Shown in pieces: positions 45,563-54,559 of a DNA stretch of 64,000 nucleotides. The notes beneath the pieces were generated by a model. The model saw nothing but the letters and a program-made list of their open reading frames with translations, did no database searches and was not told the origin of the DNA. The position numbers and the translations under genes were made by a program. Positions within the stretch are counted from its first letter, which is position 1; each line of letters opens with the position of its first letter. The DNA is from Paenibacillus foliorum (GTDB lineage: Bacteria > Bacillota > Bacilli > Paenibacillales > NBRC-103111): positions 264,719 through 328,718 of the forward strand of contig NZ_WHOD01000087.1 of the NCBI RefSeq assembly GCF_013141765.1, in the 5' to 3' direction.

Positions 45563-46480
45563 ATGAAAAATTATATTTTCAAATCGGTACTTCAACTGAT
45601 TCCTTTATTACTTTTGATATCCTTAATCGTGTTTCTTTTGGTGCATGTATCCGGAGATCCTGTAGCGTTAATGCTGCCGGAAAATGCAACGGAGGCCGAT
45701 CGGATTGCGCTGTCCGCTGCACTGGGACTGGACCAACCGGTATATGTACAATTTTACCGTTTTATGTCCGGCATCGTTCAAGGTGATTTCAGAAATTCGT
45801 TCCGTTATCATCAACAAGCTTTGCCCATCGTGCTCGAACGGCTCCCCGCCAGTCTCGAATTAAGTATAGCTTCGATACTAGTTGCAATCCTTATCTCATT
45901 CCCTTTAGGCATACTTTCGGCTCTGAAAAGAAATTCGGTATGGGATATTGTAATTACCGGATTCTCCGTCTTGGGAAAGGCAGCTCCAAACTTTTGGGTG
46001 GCCATCATGCTTATTTTGATTTTCTCGGTGCAAATGAGCTTGTTTCCGGTTTCGGGACGCGGCGGTTTTGCCCACTTAATCTTACCGGCGATTACGCTCG
46101 GGTCAGGGCTTGCAGCAAAATTAACCCGATTAATACGTTCCAATCTGCTGGAAGTTTTAAGCCAAGACTATGTACGTACGGCACGAAGTAAGGGGTTAAG
46201 TGAAACGGTGGTGGTATGTAAACACGCGTTACGCAACTCTTTGCTTCCGGTAGTTACCGTTATTGCAATGGATCTATCGGGATTGCTCGGCGGGTCGCTT
46301 ATTACAGAAACGATATTTGCATGGCCAGGAATGGGACAATTGATTATCCAGGCAGTCAACACGAAAGATATGGCCATTGTTCAGGCAGCGGTATTTGTGA
46401 TTTCGATTATCGTCGTTATATGTAATCTTTTTGCCGATATCCTTTACCGGTACTTGGATCCAAGGATTAAATACAACTAA
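45563..46480 (+). CDS. Dpp/Opp-type ABC permease, DppB class (second importer)
   Basis: 305 aa, six helices, with the class element VHVSGDPVALMLPENA after helix 1 and EAA-type loop ARSKGLSETVVVCKHALRNSLLP. Ends in YLDPRIKYN. Ribosome site caggagtgg. The 65-bp gap before it contains a GA-rich/TC-rich imperfect hairpin (about 45507-45541) that may modulate expression. Confidence 0.93.
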   Translation: MKNYIFKSVLQLIPLLLLISLIVFLLVHVSGDPVALMLPENATEADRIALSAALGLDQPVYVQFYRFMSGIVQGDFRNSFRYHQQALPIVLERLPASLELSIASILVAILISFPLGILSALKRNSVWDIVITGFSVLGKAAPNFWVAIMLILIFSVQMSLFPVSGRGGFAHLILPAITLGSGLAAKLTRLIRSNLLEVLSQDYVRTARSKGLSETVVVCKHALRNSLLPVVTVIAMDLSGLLGGSLITETIFAWPGMGQLIIQAVNTKDMAIVQAAVFVISIIVVICNLFADILYRYLDPRIKYN

Positions 46481-46496
46481 TGAAGGGAAGAAGCAG

Positions 46497-47426
46497 ATGT
46501 CTATTTCCAACGAGACACAATCCCAACTGCTGCCGGCCATATCTAAGGGAGCAGGCAACAATATATGGAAGAAAACGACCAAATCGCTGTTCAACAGCAA
46601 GACGGGTATTGTCGGGCTCATTATCGTATTGATTATGTGCTGTATGGCTGTTTTTGCACCTGTTTTGGCACCTCATGATCCTGTGAAAACCAATGTGAAA
46701 GTACGTTTGTTGCCTCCGTCTTGGATGGACGGCGGGTCGCCCGAATACCCGCTTGGCACGGACAACTTGGGAAGAGATATGCTGAGCAGACTTATCTATG
46801 GCTCGCAAATTTCCCTCCTTGTAGGAGTATGCGCCGTTGTCGTCGCTGGCGTAATCGGTGTCGTTCTAGGGCTTATTTCTGGCTATTATGGCGGATGGAT
46901 TGACCGTGTCATAATGAGGACCGTCGATGCTTTTCACGGTATACCACATCTTCTTTTTCTACTTGTAATCATGATGGTGGTGGGACCTGGGGTTTTCACG
47001 ATTATATTTGTGCTTGGCGTCCTGGGCTGGACGTCCTATGCGCGGGTTGTACGTGGAGAGGTGCTCAGCATCAAAGAACGTGAATTTGTGCGGGCTTCGA
47101 GAGCGATAGGGGCGAGCGACTCGCGAATTATTTTTTCACACATTCTACCTAACATCATTTCCAGCATTACGGTTATTTCAACGACCGGTGTAGCTTCGGC
47201 GATTATTTCCGAATCCTCGTTAAGCTTCTTGGGAATGGGAGTTCAAGCGCCTACTGTAACCTGGGGAACGGTACTAAGCGACGGACGGCCTTATATTGCC
47301 ACCAGCTGGTGGATTGCCACTTTCCCGGGGACTGCAATAACAATAACCGTACTTGGCATTATTTTTCTCGGTGACTGGCTGCGGGACATTCTTGATCCGC
47401 GTTTAAAAAGCAGCGGTTCCAGATAA
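46497..47426 (+). CDS. Dpp/Opp-type ABC permease, DppC class (second importer)
   Basis: 309 aa. Class signature PLGTDNLGRDMLSRLIYGSQIS, EAA-type loop ASRAIGASDSRIIFSHILPN, end GDWLRDILDPRLK. ATG 46497 after gaagggaagaag; the in-frame ATG at 46431 lies inside the DppB-class gene. Confidence 0.93.
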   Translation: MSISNETQSQLLPAISKGAGNNIWKKTTKSLFNSKTGIVGLIIVLIMCCMAVFAPVLAPHDPVKTNVKVRLLPPSWMDGGSPEYPLGTDNLGRDMLSRLIYGSQISLLVGVCAVVVAGVIGVVLGLISGYYGGWIDRVIMRTVDAFHGIPHLLFLLVIMMVVGPGVFTIIFVLGVLGWTSYARVVRGEVLSIKEREFVRASRAIGASDSRIIFSHILPNIISSITVISTTGVASAIISESSLSFLGMGVQAPTVTWGTVLSDGRPYIATSWWIATFPGTAITITVLGIIFLGDWLRDILDPRLKSSGSR

Positions 47427-47445
47427 GAAATCGAGGTGATTTACG

Positions 47446-48414
47446 TTGATACAGAAATTGCTGGAAGTAAAACAACTTAGCACTCATTTTATAACTTCGG
47501 AAGGCAGCGTGCCTTCGGTAAGCAATGTTAGCTTTTCCGTCTCCAAGGGTGAGACGTTGGCCATCGTCGGCGAATCCGGCTGCGGCAAAAGCGTAACCTC
47601 TCTTTCTATCATGAGATTGGTCTCTGAGCCCGGTAAAATTGTTGGGGGCGAAATTGTTTATGGCGGTCAAGATTTACTCAAATTAAGTATGAAAGAAATG
47701 CGGCATATTCGCGGCAACAAAATATCGATGGTTTTCCAAGAGCCAATGACCTCCCTGAATCCAGTGCTTACGATAGGCGATCAAATGGGAGAAGTCGTCC
47801 AGCTTCATCAGAACGTGGGCAGAAAAAAGGCAACGGAACGAAGCATAGAAATGCTCAAGCTAGTCGGTATTCCCAGGCCCGAAAAGGTCATTAATGATTA
47901 CCCCCATCAATTGTCCGGCGGCATGCGGCAAAGAGTGATGATTGCGATGGCGCTTTCCTGCGATCCGGAACTGCTCATTGCCGACGAGCCGACCACGGCT
48001 TTGGATGTGACGATACAGGCCCAAATTTTAGAGCTGATGGAGAAATTAATCAAGGAAAAAGATACTGGCATGATTCTCATTACGCACGACCTGGGTGTTG
48101 TAGCTGAGATGGCCGACAGGGTATTAGTCATGTATGCGGGTGAAGTGGTGGAGGAAGCGGATGTTGAGGAATTATTCGCTAACCCAAGACACCCATATAC
48201 CCTGGGTTTGTTGGAGTCGCTACCGAAAATTGAAGAGCAGAAGGATGTCTTGTATTCAATCAAGGGAAGTGTACCCAATTTATTGCACAAGCCGGCCGGA
48301 TGCCCTTTTCATCCCCGTTGTCCTTTGGCGGATGAGCAATGCGAGCGTCAAAAACCCGAGCTTCTCCAAATCAAGAATGGACACCGTGTAAGATGCTTAA
48401 AGGCTGAAGACTAA
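47446..48414 (+). CDS. Dpp/Opp-type ABC ATPase, DppD class (second importer)
   Basis: 322 aa. Walker A GESGCGKS, Q-loop VFQEPMTSLNPV (Glu in place of the more usual Asp), signature LSGGMRQR, Walker B LIADEPTTALD, switch His in ITHDLG, C-terminal Cys-rich CPFHPRCPLADEQC. TTG start after atcgaggtg. Confidence 0.94.
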   Translation: MIQKLLEVKQLSTHFITSEGSVPSVSNVSFSVSKGETLAIVGESGCGKSVTSLSIMRLVSEPGKIVGGEIVYGGQDLLKLSMKEMRHIRGNKISMVFQEPMTSLNPVLTIGDQMGEVVQLHQNVGRKKATERSIEMLKLVGIPRPEKVINDYPHQLSGGMRQRVMIAMALSCDPELLIADEPTTALDVTIQAQILELMEKLIKEKDTGMILITHDLGVVAEMADRVLVMYAGEVVEEADVEELFANPRHPYTLGLLESLPKIEEQKDVLYSIKGSVPNLLHKPAGCPFHPRCPLADEQCERQKPELLQIKNGHRVRCLKAED

Positions 48415-48426
48415 AGGAGGGAAACG

Positions 48427-49419
48427 ATGAGCGAGATTGATATCCAAACCAAGCCACTCCTTGAAGTAAAAGGATTAAAAAAACATTTTCCGATTGAGCA
48501 GGGAATTTTCACAAAAAAGTCCAGCTATGTCCGGGCAGTTGATGGTGTCGACCTGATTGTTAAACAAGGTGAGACGCTTGGTATCGTGGGGGAATCCGGC
48601 TGCGGCAAATCTACCTTGGGGCAGCTGGTTTTACAGCTGTTGGACGCCACCGAAGGTGAGGTTTGGTTTAACGGAACGAACTTATGCGGGCTCAACCCTA
48701 AAGAAATGCGCAGATTCCGGAAGGATATTCAAATTATTTTTCAAGATCCATATTCTTCTATTAATCCAAGAAAGACTGTTGAGGAAATTATTGCCGAGCC
48801 GTTTAAGGTCCATCGCATATGCGGGAACCGGGAAATGAAGGAAAGAGTTGCCGAACTGCTTAAAGTTGTGGGACTTGGCGAGCATCATATGAATCGGCAT
48901 CCACATGAATTCAGCGGTGGCCAGAGACAGCGGATTGGTATTGCAAGAGCGTTGGCATTAAAGCCGAAATTGATTGTGTGTGATGAGCCGGTTTCTGCAC
49001 TGGATGTATCCATTCAAGCGCAAATTTTGAACTTGCTGAAGCAATTACAAAGCGATTATCAATTGACTTATGTTTTTATAGCTCACGGCTTGCCCGCGGT
49101 AAAACATATCAGCGACCGGATTGCCGTAATGTATTTAGGTAAGATCGTTGAATTGGCGGATCGGGACGCCCTGTTTAAATCGCCAAAACACCCTTACACC
49201 GAGGCCCTGTTATCTGCTGTGCCGATCGCGGACCCGACAAAAAGAAAGAAGCGGGTTATTTTGCAGGGAGATTTACCAAGCCCGGTGAATCCGCCGTCCG
49301 GATGCAGTTTTCATACACGCTGCCCTTACGCGCAGGATATTTGCCGTACGAAAGTGCCGGCGCTTGAACGTCAAGATGATGGTCATTATGCAGCATGCCA
49401 TTTTCCTCTGCGGTTTTAA
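48427..49419 (+). CDS. Dpp/Opp-type ABC ATPase, DppF class (second importer), altered H-loop
   Basis: 330 aa. Walker A GESGCGKS, Q-loop IFQDPYSSINPR, signature FSGGQRQR and Walker B VCDEPVSALD are normal. After the switch His the usual DLSVV reads GLPAV (FIAHGLPAVKHIS), unlike the first importer's IAHDLSVV. The His itself is kept, so ATPase activity is probably retained. Ribosome site aaaggaggg; ends with the Cys-rich CSFHTRCPYAQDIC. Confidence 0.93.
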   Translation: MSEIDIQTKPLLEVKGLKKHFPIEQGIFTKKSSYVRAVDGVDLIVKQGETLGIVGESGCGKSTLGQLVLQLLDATEGEVWFNGTNLCGLNPKEMRRFRKDIQIIFQDPYSSINPRKTVEEIIAEPFKVHRICGNREMKERVAELLKVVGLGEHHMNRHPHEFSGGQRQRIGIARALALKPKLIVCDEPVSALDVSIQAQILNLLKQLQSDYQLTYVFIAHGLPAVKHISDRIAVMYLGKIVELADRDALFKSPKHPYTEALLSAVPIADPTKRKKRVILQGDLPSPVNPPSGCSFHTRCPYAQDICRTKVPALERQDDGHYAACHFPLRF

Positions 49420-49442
49420 AATATGCCTTTGGGAGGAGCTCG

Positions 49443-50252
49443 ATGATTACTACGGGGTTACATTACAGAAACCTGGAAGATGACCCGGATCAGCATTATT
49501 ACTTATACGTGCCATCCAACGGAGGTATCGGTAAGAAACTTTTTGTCTCTATACATGGTATCTCACGAAATGCGGATGAACATGCGAACCATTTTGCTTC
49601 ATTTGCAGAAAAATATGATGTTGTTATGGTTGTTCCGCTGTTTTCGAAAGAGCGTTTTGCAGACTACAACACTTTGGGGCTTACCGGACAAGGCGAGCGC
49701 CCCGACCTTGCTCTAGAAAAAATTATTAGTGAAGTGGAACAATTGACTGGCGCACATACGGATAGTATTTTCCTGTTCGGATACTCTGCAGGCGGACAGT
49801 TTGCTCACCGCTATGCAATGGCTTATCCGGAGCGTATCGTTAGGTTGGTCGTTGCTGCTGCCGGCTGGTATACTTTTCCGGAGACGACCGTCCTTTATCC
49901 TCGGGGCATACAACTGCCCGCTGAAATATCCGGTGTTACAATTACGCTGGACGACTTCTTACATATTCCCGTTTGCGTACTGGTGGGCGAATTGGACACA
50001 GAACTTGGAGGATCATTAAGGCAAAGTCCGGAAGTTAATGAGCAGCAAGGAACAAATCGGTTGGAAAGAGGGCGCCGTTGGTTGACAGTCATTCAACAGG
50101 CTGCGCAATCCAGAAGATTTACAACTGAATACCGGTTTGCAACACTTCCGAAATCCGCACATAACTTTGTTCAATGTATGGGGGAAGGAATGATGGGCCA
50201 AAACGTGCTTGAGTTTTTATTTGGCTGCGGAAATAAAGAAATAGAGAAGTAA
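49443..50252 (+). CDS. Alpha/beta hydrolase (esterase/PHB-depolymerase-like)
   Basis: 269 aa. Nucleophile elbow GYSAGG, preceded by a core beta-sheet (KLFVSIHGISRNADEHANHFASFAEKYDVVMVVPLF); likely catalytic Asp in LVGELDT and His in KSAHNFVQ near the C-terminus. No signal peptide. ATG 49443 after gggaggagctcg. It probably hydrolyses an ester or amide of the imported compound in the cytoplasm, together with the CocE-type enzyme that follows 31 bp later. Confidence 0.85.
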   Translation: MITTGLHYRNLEDDPDQHYYLYVPSNGGIGKKLFVSIHGISRNADEHANHFASFAEKYDVVMVVPLFSKERFADYNTLGLTGQGERPDLALEKIISEVEQLTGAHTDSIFLFGYSAGGQFAHRYAMAYPERIVRLVVAAAGWYTFPETTVLYPRGIQLPAEISGVTITLDDFLHIPVCVLVGELDTELGGSLRQSPEVNEQQGTNRLERGRRWLTVIQQAAQSRRFTTEYRFATLPKSAHNFVQCMGEGMMGQNVLEFLFGCGNKEIEK

Positions 50253-50283
50253 AAGGCAACCTGATAAAAGGAGAAGCATTAAT

Positions 50284-51921
50284 TTGGAGGAAACAGCAAC
50301 TAAAGAACAACTGAGTGGACCCATGGGAAAAGGGACCGAATCCCGTAACTGGGTAACCGAGTTAAAGGTGCCGCCGATTTATCGCCAGCATTGCCCAGTT
50401 ACCGTTAAAGAAGATATGGCAATTAATATGAAAGACGGTATAGTACTGAGGGGGAGACTGTTCCTTCCTGAGTTACCTCAAGGGGAGCGTTGTCCATGTA
50501 TTGTGTTGGCCAATGGGTACGGGCACATCAATCAGCCTAGAGAAGATGGTTTATCGCGTTACTTAGCCACGCACGGTTATGCCGTTTTACACATAAGCTT
50601 GCGCGGTTCGGGCACTTCTGGGGGTAACAACACACTCTTCAATAAGTATGGAGAGGATGGATATGAACTCGTGGAGTGGATGGCAAAGCAGCCTTGGTCC
50701 GACGGAAGCGTTGGAATGGTTGGACAATCTTTGAGGGGAATAAGCCAATGGCAGACAGCCAAACAGCTTCCACCGAGCTTAAAAGCTATCAGTCCCGAAA
50801 TTGCTTGCAGCGATTGCTATGACTATATGTGGTACCCGGGAGGCATGTTACCAGGACCGGGGCGAGCTGCCCGGGGTGAGCCAGAGTATCCCTCCGCAAC
50901 AGAACATCCAAATTTTGATGAGTGGTGGCATGAACGGTCCGTTTTAGATGAAGATATGAAGACGATCGTGAACCATGACATTACTGCCCTGATATCGGGC
51001 GGTTGGAACGACTATATCATTCATGGAACATTGAAGTCCTATATAAAGTTCAAAGCAGCTGGCGGAAAAAGCAAGCTTATCGTCGGAGCGGGAGCTCATC
51101 ACTCGGTTCAAAACCTTTTGCCTTATGACTTTAAAGATTACCAGGTACTTTGGTTCGATCGCTACCTACTTGGACTTCATAATGGCGTTGATAAAGATGA
51201 CAATGTGCTGGTCTACATACAGGGTCCAAATAAATGGCGTTATGAAAAGGATTGGCCGATTCCGGATACTCATTTAGCGACGTTGTATCTCACAAACAAA
51301 CTAAGCGAATCAATAAAAAGTGTGAATGATGGCTCACTTGACGCCAGCCTGCCCAAGGAGCGGCAGTCCAGCGTTAAATACAGTTATTCTCCGATTTCGG
51401 GACCGTTTCTGCCTACAATGAGGAGTAATAAGGATGGCATATTACGAATTGATCAGCAGTCATTTGAAGAGAAAGCTATTACTTGGACGACCGGACCTTT
51501 GTCTATTGCAACCGAGGTTACAGGAGAAATTATTTTTACCTTCTGGGCTGAATCTACGTCAGAGGATACCGACTTTGTTGTGGAAATCACAGATGTTGCT
51601 CCTGACGGTAAATCTAGGCAGGTGACGTCCGGTTATCTTAACGCTTCACGTGCAAAATCACGATCAAATCCAAGGCGAATAACTCCCGGATTGGTTGAAC
51701 AGTATGTAATTGAAATGATTCCTACTTCATATGTTTTTACTGCAAACCATCGCATAAGGTTAAGCCTTGCCGGTGGAAGTATGGCTCTTAAAGAACAGGT
51801 TGGACCCCAAGGACCAGGTTTAAATCCGAATCCATCTACCGTAACCGTCTATCTTGATGTTAATTATCCGTCTAACTTGAAATTACCTTTAATAGGGGTC
51901 TCTTCACTTCAAACTATATAA
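50284..51921 (+). CDS. CocE/NonD-family hydrolase (X-Pro dipeptidyl-peptidase S15-like)
   Basis: 545 aa. Alpha/beta-hydrolase core (residues ~40-330) with RGSGTSGGN (oxyanion region), GMVGQSLRGISQW (nucleophile Ser in GQSLRG; most relatives have GxSYxG), Asp in SGGWNDYIIHG and His in GAHHSVQN, followed by the C-terminal jelly-roll domain (residues ~390-540). Family members are cocaine esterase, glutaryl-7-ACA acylase and Xaa-Pro peptidases. TTG start after aaaggagaag. Last gene of the RpiR island. Confidence 0.87.
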   Translation: MEETATKEQLSGPMGKGTESRNWVTELKVPPIYRQHCPVTVKEDMAINMKDGIVLRGRLFLPELPQGERCPCIVLANGYGHINQPREDGLSRYLATHGYAVLHISLRGSGTSGGNNTLFNKYGEDGYELVEWMAKQPWSDGSVGMVGQSLRGISQWQTAKQLPPSLKAISPEIACSDCYDYMWYPGGMLPGPGRAARGEPEYPSATEHPNFDEWWHERSVLDEDMKTIVNHDITALISGGWNDYIIHGTLKSYIKFKAAGGKSKLIVGAGAHHSVQNLLPYDFKDYQVLWFDRYLLGLHNGVDKDDNVLVYIQGPNKWRYEKDWPIPDTHLATLYLTNKLSESIKSVNDGSLDASLPKERQSSVKYSYSPISGPFLPTMRSNKDGILRIDQQSFEEKAITWTTGPLSIATEVTGEIIFTFWAESTSEDTDFVVEITDVAPDGKSRQVTSGYLNASRAKSRSNPRRITPGLVEQYVIEMIPTSYVFTANHRIRLSLAGGSMALKEQVGPQGPGLNPNPSTVTVYLDVNYPSNLKLPLIGVSSLQTI

Positions 51922-52201
51922 GTTGAACTAATGAATCGAACGAGTGAAAGAACATCCCTACAGCAATAGGCGAGGCATCGGAACACCGCACACCTCAACG
52001 CAAGCACTCGAAAACGCGAACTGGAAAAGCTCCCGCTAATTTGCCCGCTTGAGCTCGATAGCCTTCATTTTGGGGAAAACATCCCTCTAATTCTTTGTAA
52101 AAGCTCTCTTGTAGGACAATAAGCTGAATTAGAGGAGAAAAGTTCAACCTATATAGTTAAAGTAGTGAACTTTATTGAAACCAAGTATATAGTCAGGTAT
52201 A

Positions 52202-52234
52202 AGGAGTTCACGATTATTCGTGAACTCCTCTTTT
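52202..52234 (+). terminator. Strong terminator downstream of the RpiR island
   Basis: Perfect 12-bp stem (AGGAGTTCACGA/TCGTGAACTCCT) with loop TTAT and CTTTT after it, 280 bp past the CocE-type stop. The intervening sequence and the ~450 bp after it (to about 52690) hold no gene I can support; a small GCCCA-GCA-TGGGC hairpin lies at about 52241. Confidence 0.85.
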
Positions 52235-52690
52235 GGTACGCCCAGCATGGGCGTCATCTGTAAGGTGAAAGTTAACTAAATGCTTATCTTTAGTTCGTGC
52301 TAATGCGGTGAACCGCCGTTTTACAGGATTACTTAGCAGAAATTATATTAATGCATAGGCAGCACCGCTGAAAGTAACAGTACCAGTGACAAAAAAGACG
52401 GGGTTTCCAGCTTGCGGTGTCAACCTTACCGTATATATGTGAAATCCTGCCAGCACGTTAAAGTCGACAGCTTTAAAAACGTCAAGAGATGCATACTTAA
52501 GATCCCTAGCAAATCGTGTGATCCGCTGAAGAAAGTACTTCCATCACGTAGAAACTCGATGAAGAACGTGGCTACACTGCTTGAGAACTGCAGTAGACCT
52601 ATTTGAGCATATAAGTCGACCCGATTATCTGGCCCGGAGCTTAAAAATATTCCCAAATCCGCTAACACTACAGGGGGTGTGTTATTAGTA

Positions 52691-53155
52691 ATGGGCAACC
52701 GTTTGACGATGGAGTCGGTCAACGGGCAAAACTTCTCGGAAGGTACGCAGGATTTCACCTACAATGCCATAAATGAGCTGAAGACATTCACGAATAATGC
52801 GGGTACATCGGCTGCCTATAGCTACTATGGGGATGGGTTACGTGCCACGAAGAATGTGAATGGGGACTTGACGATGTATGTGTATCTGAATGGGAAAGTC
52901 ATCGAAGAACTGGATGCGAGTGGCAACGTAAAGGCCCGAAACATTTGGGGTAATGAGCTGCTGTGGAGGCAGGACAATACAACAGCGAAGTCAGGATAGT
53001 ATAGATACAACGGTCATGGTGATGTCGTTGCCATCAAGCTAGGTGGACGAGTTCAATTACATGCTGATTCAAATAGTGGGTTTGGGGGGAAGGTGTATAT
53101 TGGTGCTAAAATTATAGGTGCAGGGGCAGGGGCAGAATGGAAAAAAACAAAATAA
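52691..53155 (+). pseudogene. RHS/YD-repeat protein tail (fragment with in-frame stop)
   Basis: The frame reads GNRLTMESVNG, FTYNAINELKTFT, AYSYYGDGLRATK, VNGDLTMYVYLNGKVIEELD and NIWGNELLWRQD, the classic YD-repeat/RHS core end. TAG at 52997-52999 interrupts YRYNGHGDVV; the same frame then runs on to TAA at 53153, giving a short unique tail (GFGGKVYIGAKIIGAGAG). The 5' part of the gene is missing. RHS proteins carry variable toxic C-termini used against neighbours; here only the junction and tail survive. Confidence 0.8.
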
Positions 53156-53356
53156 GGGGAGAAATAGTTGGAAATATATCTACAATTATTTCGGTAAGCA
53201 GTTTTAGTTTTATCTAATATTATAGGTATACAAGCGTATCGAATGTATATTGGAGAAAGAGAATGGGGAATGGCAATCATTTGTGTGCTCTTCTTTATTA
53301 TTTTCAGTTTCGTAGTTTTTAAAATATGTGGGTGGGTTATACGAAAGTTTTATTAA
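53137..53356 (+). pseudogene. Frameshifted small membrane protein, possible RHS immunity remnant
   Basis: ATG 53137 overlaps the last 19 bases of the RHS tail, a common toxin/immunity layout. The first frame (MEKNKIRGEIVGNISTII...) stops near 53215, while a neighbouring frame continues NIIGIQAYRMYIGEREWGM, then a strong hydrophobic helix (AIICVLFFIIFSFVVF), to TAA at 53354. One frameshift near 53205-53215 would join them into a ~72-residue two-helix protein. Immunity role is inferred from position only. Confidence 0.5.
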
Positions 53357-53381
53357 TATCAGAGATCAATAATATTTTAGA

Positions 53382-53421
53382 ACCCCAAGTAGAACAAAAA
53401 CTTCTCTTGGGGTTTCTTTTT
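53382..53421 (+). terminator. Terminator after the RHS/immunity remnant
   Basis: Stem ACCCCAAG/CTTGGGGT with a 16-nt loop, followed by TTTCTTTTT. The following ~300 bp (to about 53750) are AT-rich with no supported gene. Confidence 0.82.
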
Positions 53422-53793
53422 GCTCACTCTCCCATCCATAATACAAAAAAATCACTCTTCATGTGCGAACGGTGGATAAATAAGCAGGGGGGAACGAATA
53501 AATCGTTTTTATCCATCCAGTAAAGAGTAAGGCTAGTTTGCTGCATTTTTGCTTAAAAAAGTTCCAGATTGATTTTACCCCTTTTCAGTAAGTTGTTCTA
53601 TTGAAAATAGCCTGATATCTCTAGCATTTATCCCATAAAGGTTACGTTCGTTTTCTGTAATTTTTCAAGTAATAAAAAGATCGAAATTCGCTGCAACAAA
53701 TTATCTAATGGATGTTTTTAATATGACGAACCATTTTCTTGATAACTTCGCAGATGCAAACAAGTGCTGGCGATTATCGAAAAGACAACTTGC

Positions 53794-53960
53794 GCCTTTG
53801 CAGGCTCATCCGCACTGGGGGGAAGTTGTTTACCATGCAGCCTACTCAGTTGAAGCCGCATTATGAGAAGCTGCCAGACTTCCAGCAACTGCTCCTTCAT
53901 TGTGATCCAGAAGGAAAGTTCCGCAACGCCTTTTTGAATAAATATTCGATGGATAATTAG
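53794..53960 (+). pseudogene. C-terminal fragment of an aldonolactone-oxidase-like flavoprotein
   Basis: The bases before a G6 run near 53816 read AHPHWG in one frame; after it another frame reads KLFTMQPTQLKPHYEKLPDFQQLLLHCDPEGKFRNAFLNKY and stops at 53960. Together they match the end of the ALO domain of FAD-linked sugar-lactone oxidases (the AHPHWGK motif and DPEGKFRNxFL). The rest of the gene is absent and the fragment carries a frameshift, so it is dead. Confidence 0.7.
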
Positions 53961-54014
53961 GAGTTGGCATAAGGCAATGACAACCAGGTTGTTAATAATT
54001 TGAATGTAATGTAA

Positions 54015-54545
54015 TTTACTTCGTTTCGTGTTCATATCGTCAAAAAATTCGACAACACGGGAGAAGATCTGGAGGATCTCATTTCAATTGGAACGATTGG
54101 GCTAATAAAAGCCATTGAATCGTTTTCCCCAGACAAAGGTACCAAGCTCGCCACTTTTGCTGCAAGATGTATAGAGAATGAAATTCTTATGCATCTTCGT
54201 TCTTTAAAAAAGACACGTAAGGATGTTTCCCTTCATGACCCTATTGGTACAGATAAGGAGGGAAATGAGATTACATTGATCGACATTCTTGGTACAGAGG
54301 CCGATGACGTTGTAGATAAAGTGCAACTTAAGATAGAGAAATCAAAAATATACAGAAATTTGGATATTTTAGATGAGCGAGAGCGAGAGGTAGTCGTTGG
54401 GCGCTTCGGGCTTGAAGCAGGTGGAGAGGAACGGACGCAGAGGGAGATTGCAAAGGAGCTAGGGATTTCGCGCAGTTATGTATCCCGGATTGAGAAGCGG
54501 GCTTTGATGAAGTTGTATCATGAATTTTATAAGGTGAAGCGATAA
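54015..54545 (+). pseudogene. sigK: 5'-truncated sigK copy (region 2 to C-terminus), no start codon
   Basis: The frame is open from 54015, and clear SigK homology begins at HIVKKF (54033) and runs to the stop with no indel. All 170 residues are identical to the intact copy, although about 71 of 171 codons differ silently. There is no ATG/GTG/TTG with a ribosome site before 54189, and the pro-sequence and first ~65 residues are missing. About 50 bp upstream look loosely like damaged sigK (TAATTTAC...). It is either a dead remnant or the 3' half of a split sigK that would be completed by excision of the DNA between the copies. Confidence 0.85.
54066..54112 (+). repeat. 47-bp perfect direct repeat inside sigK, right copy
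   Basis: Matches 40741-40787 exactly. Recombination between the two would delete 13,325 bp and leave one full-length sigK encoding the same protein as the present left copy. Confidence 0.85.
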
Positions 54546-54559
54546 CAGAATAATTGGCT

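Noticed and set aside
52241..52330. Group II intron 5' domain
   Set aside because: A GCCCA-GCA-TGGGC hairpin and GGTGAAAGT are suggestive, but there is no reverse transcriptase frame and no recognisable domain V.
52426..52758. 110-codon minus-strand frame
   Set aside because: No ribosome site, no recognisable domain, and it overlaps the RHS remnant; treated as chance.
40519..54545. Classical skin element with a split sigK and serine recombinase
   Set aside because: The left copy is complete, no large serine recombinase or phage gene lies between the copies, and the repeat core is not at the usual AATGA position. A related but different event is proposed instead.
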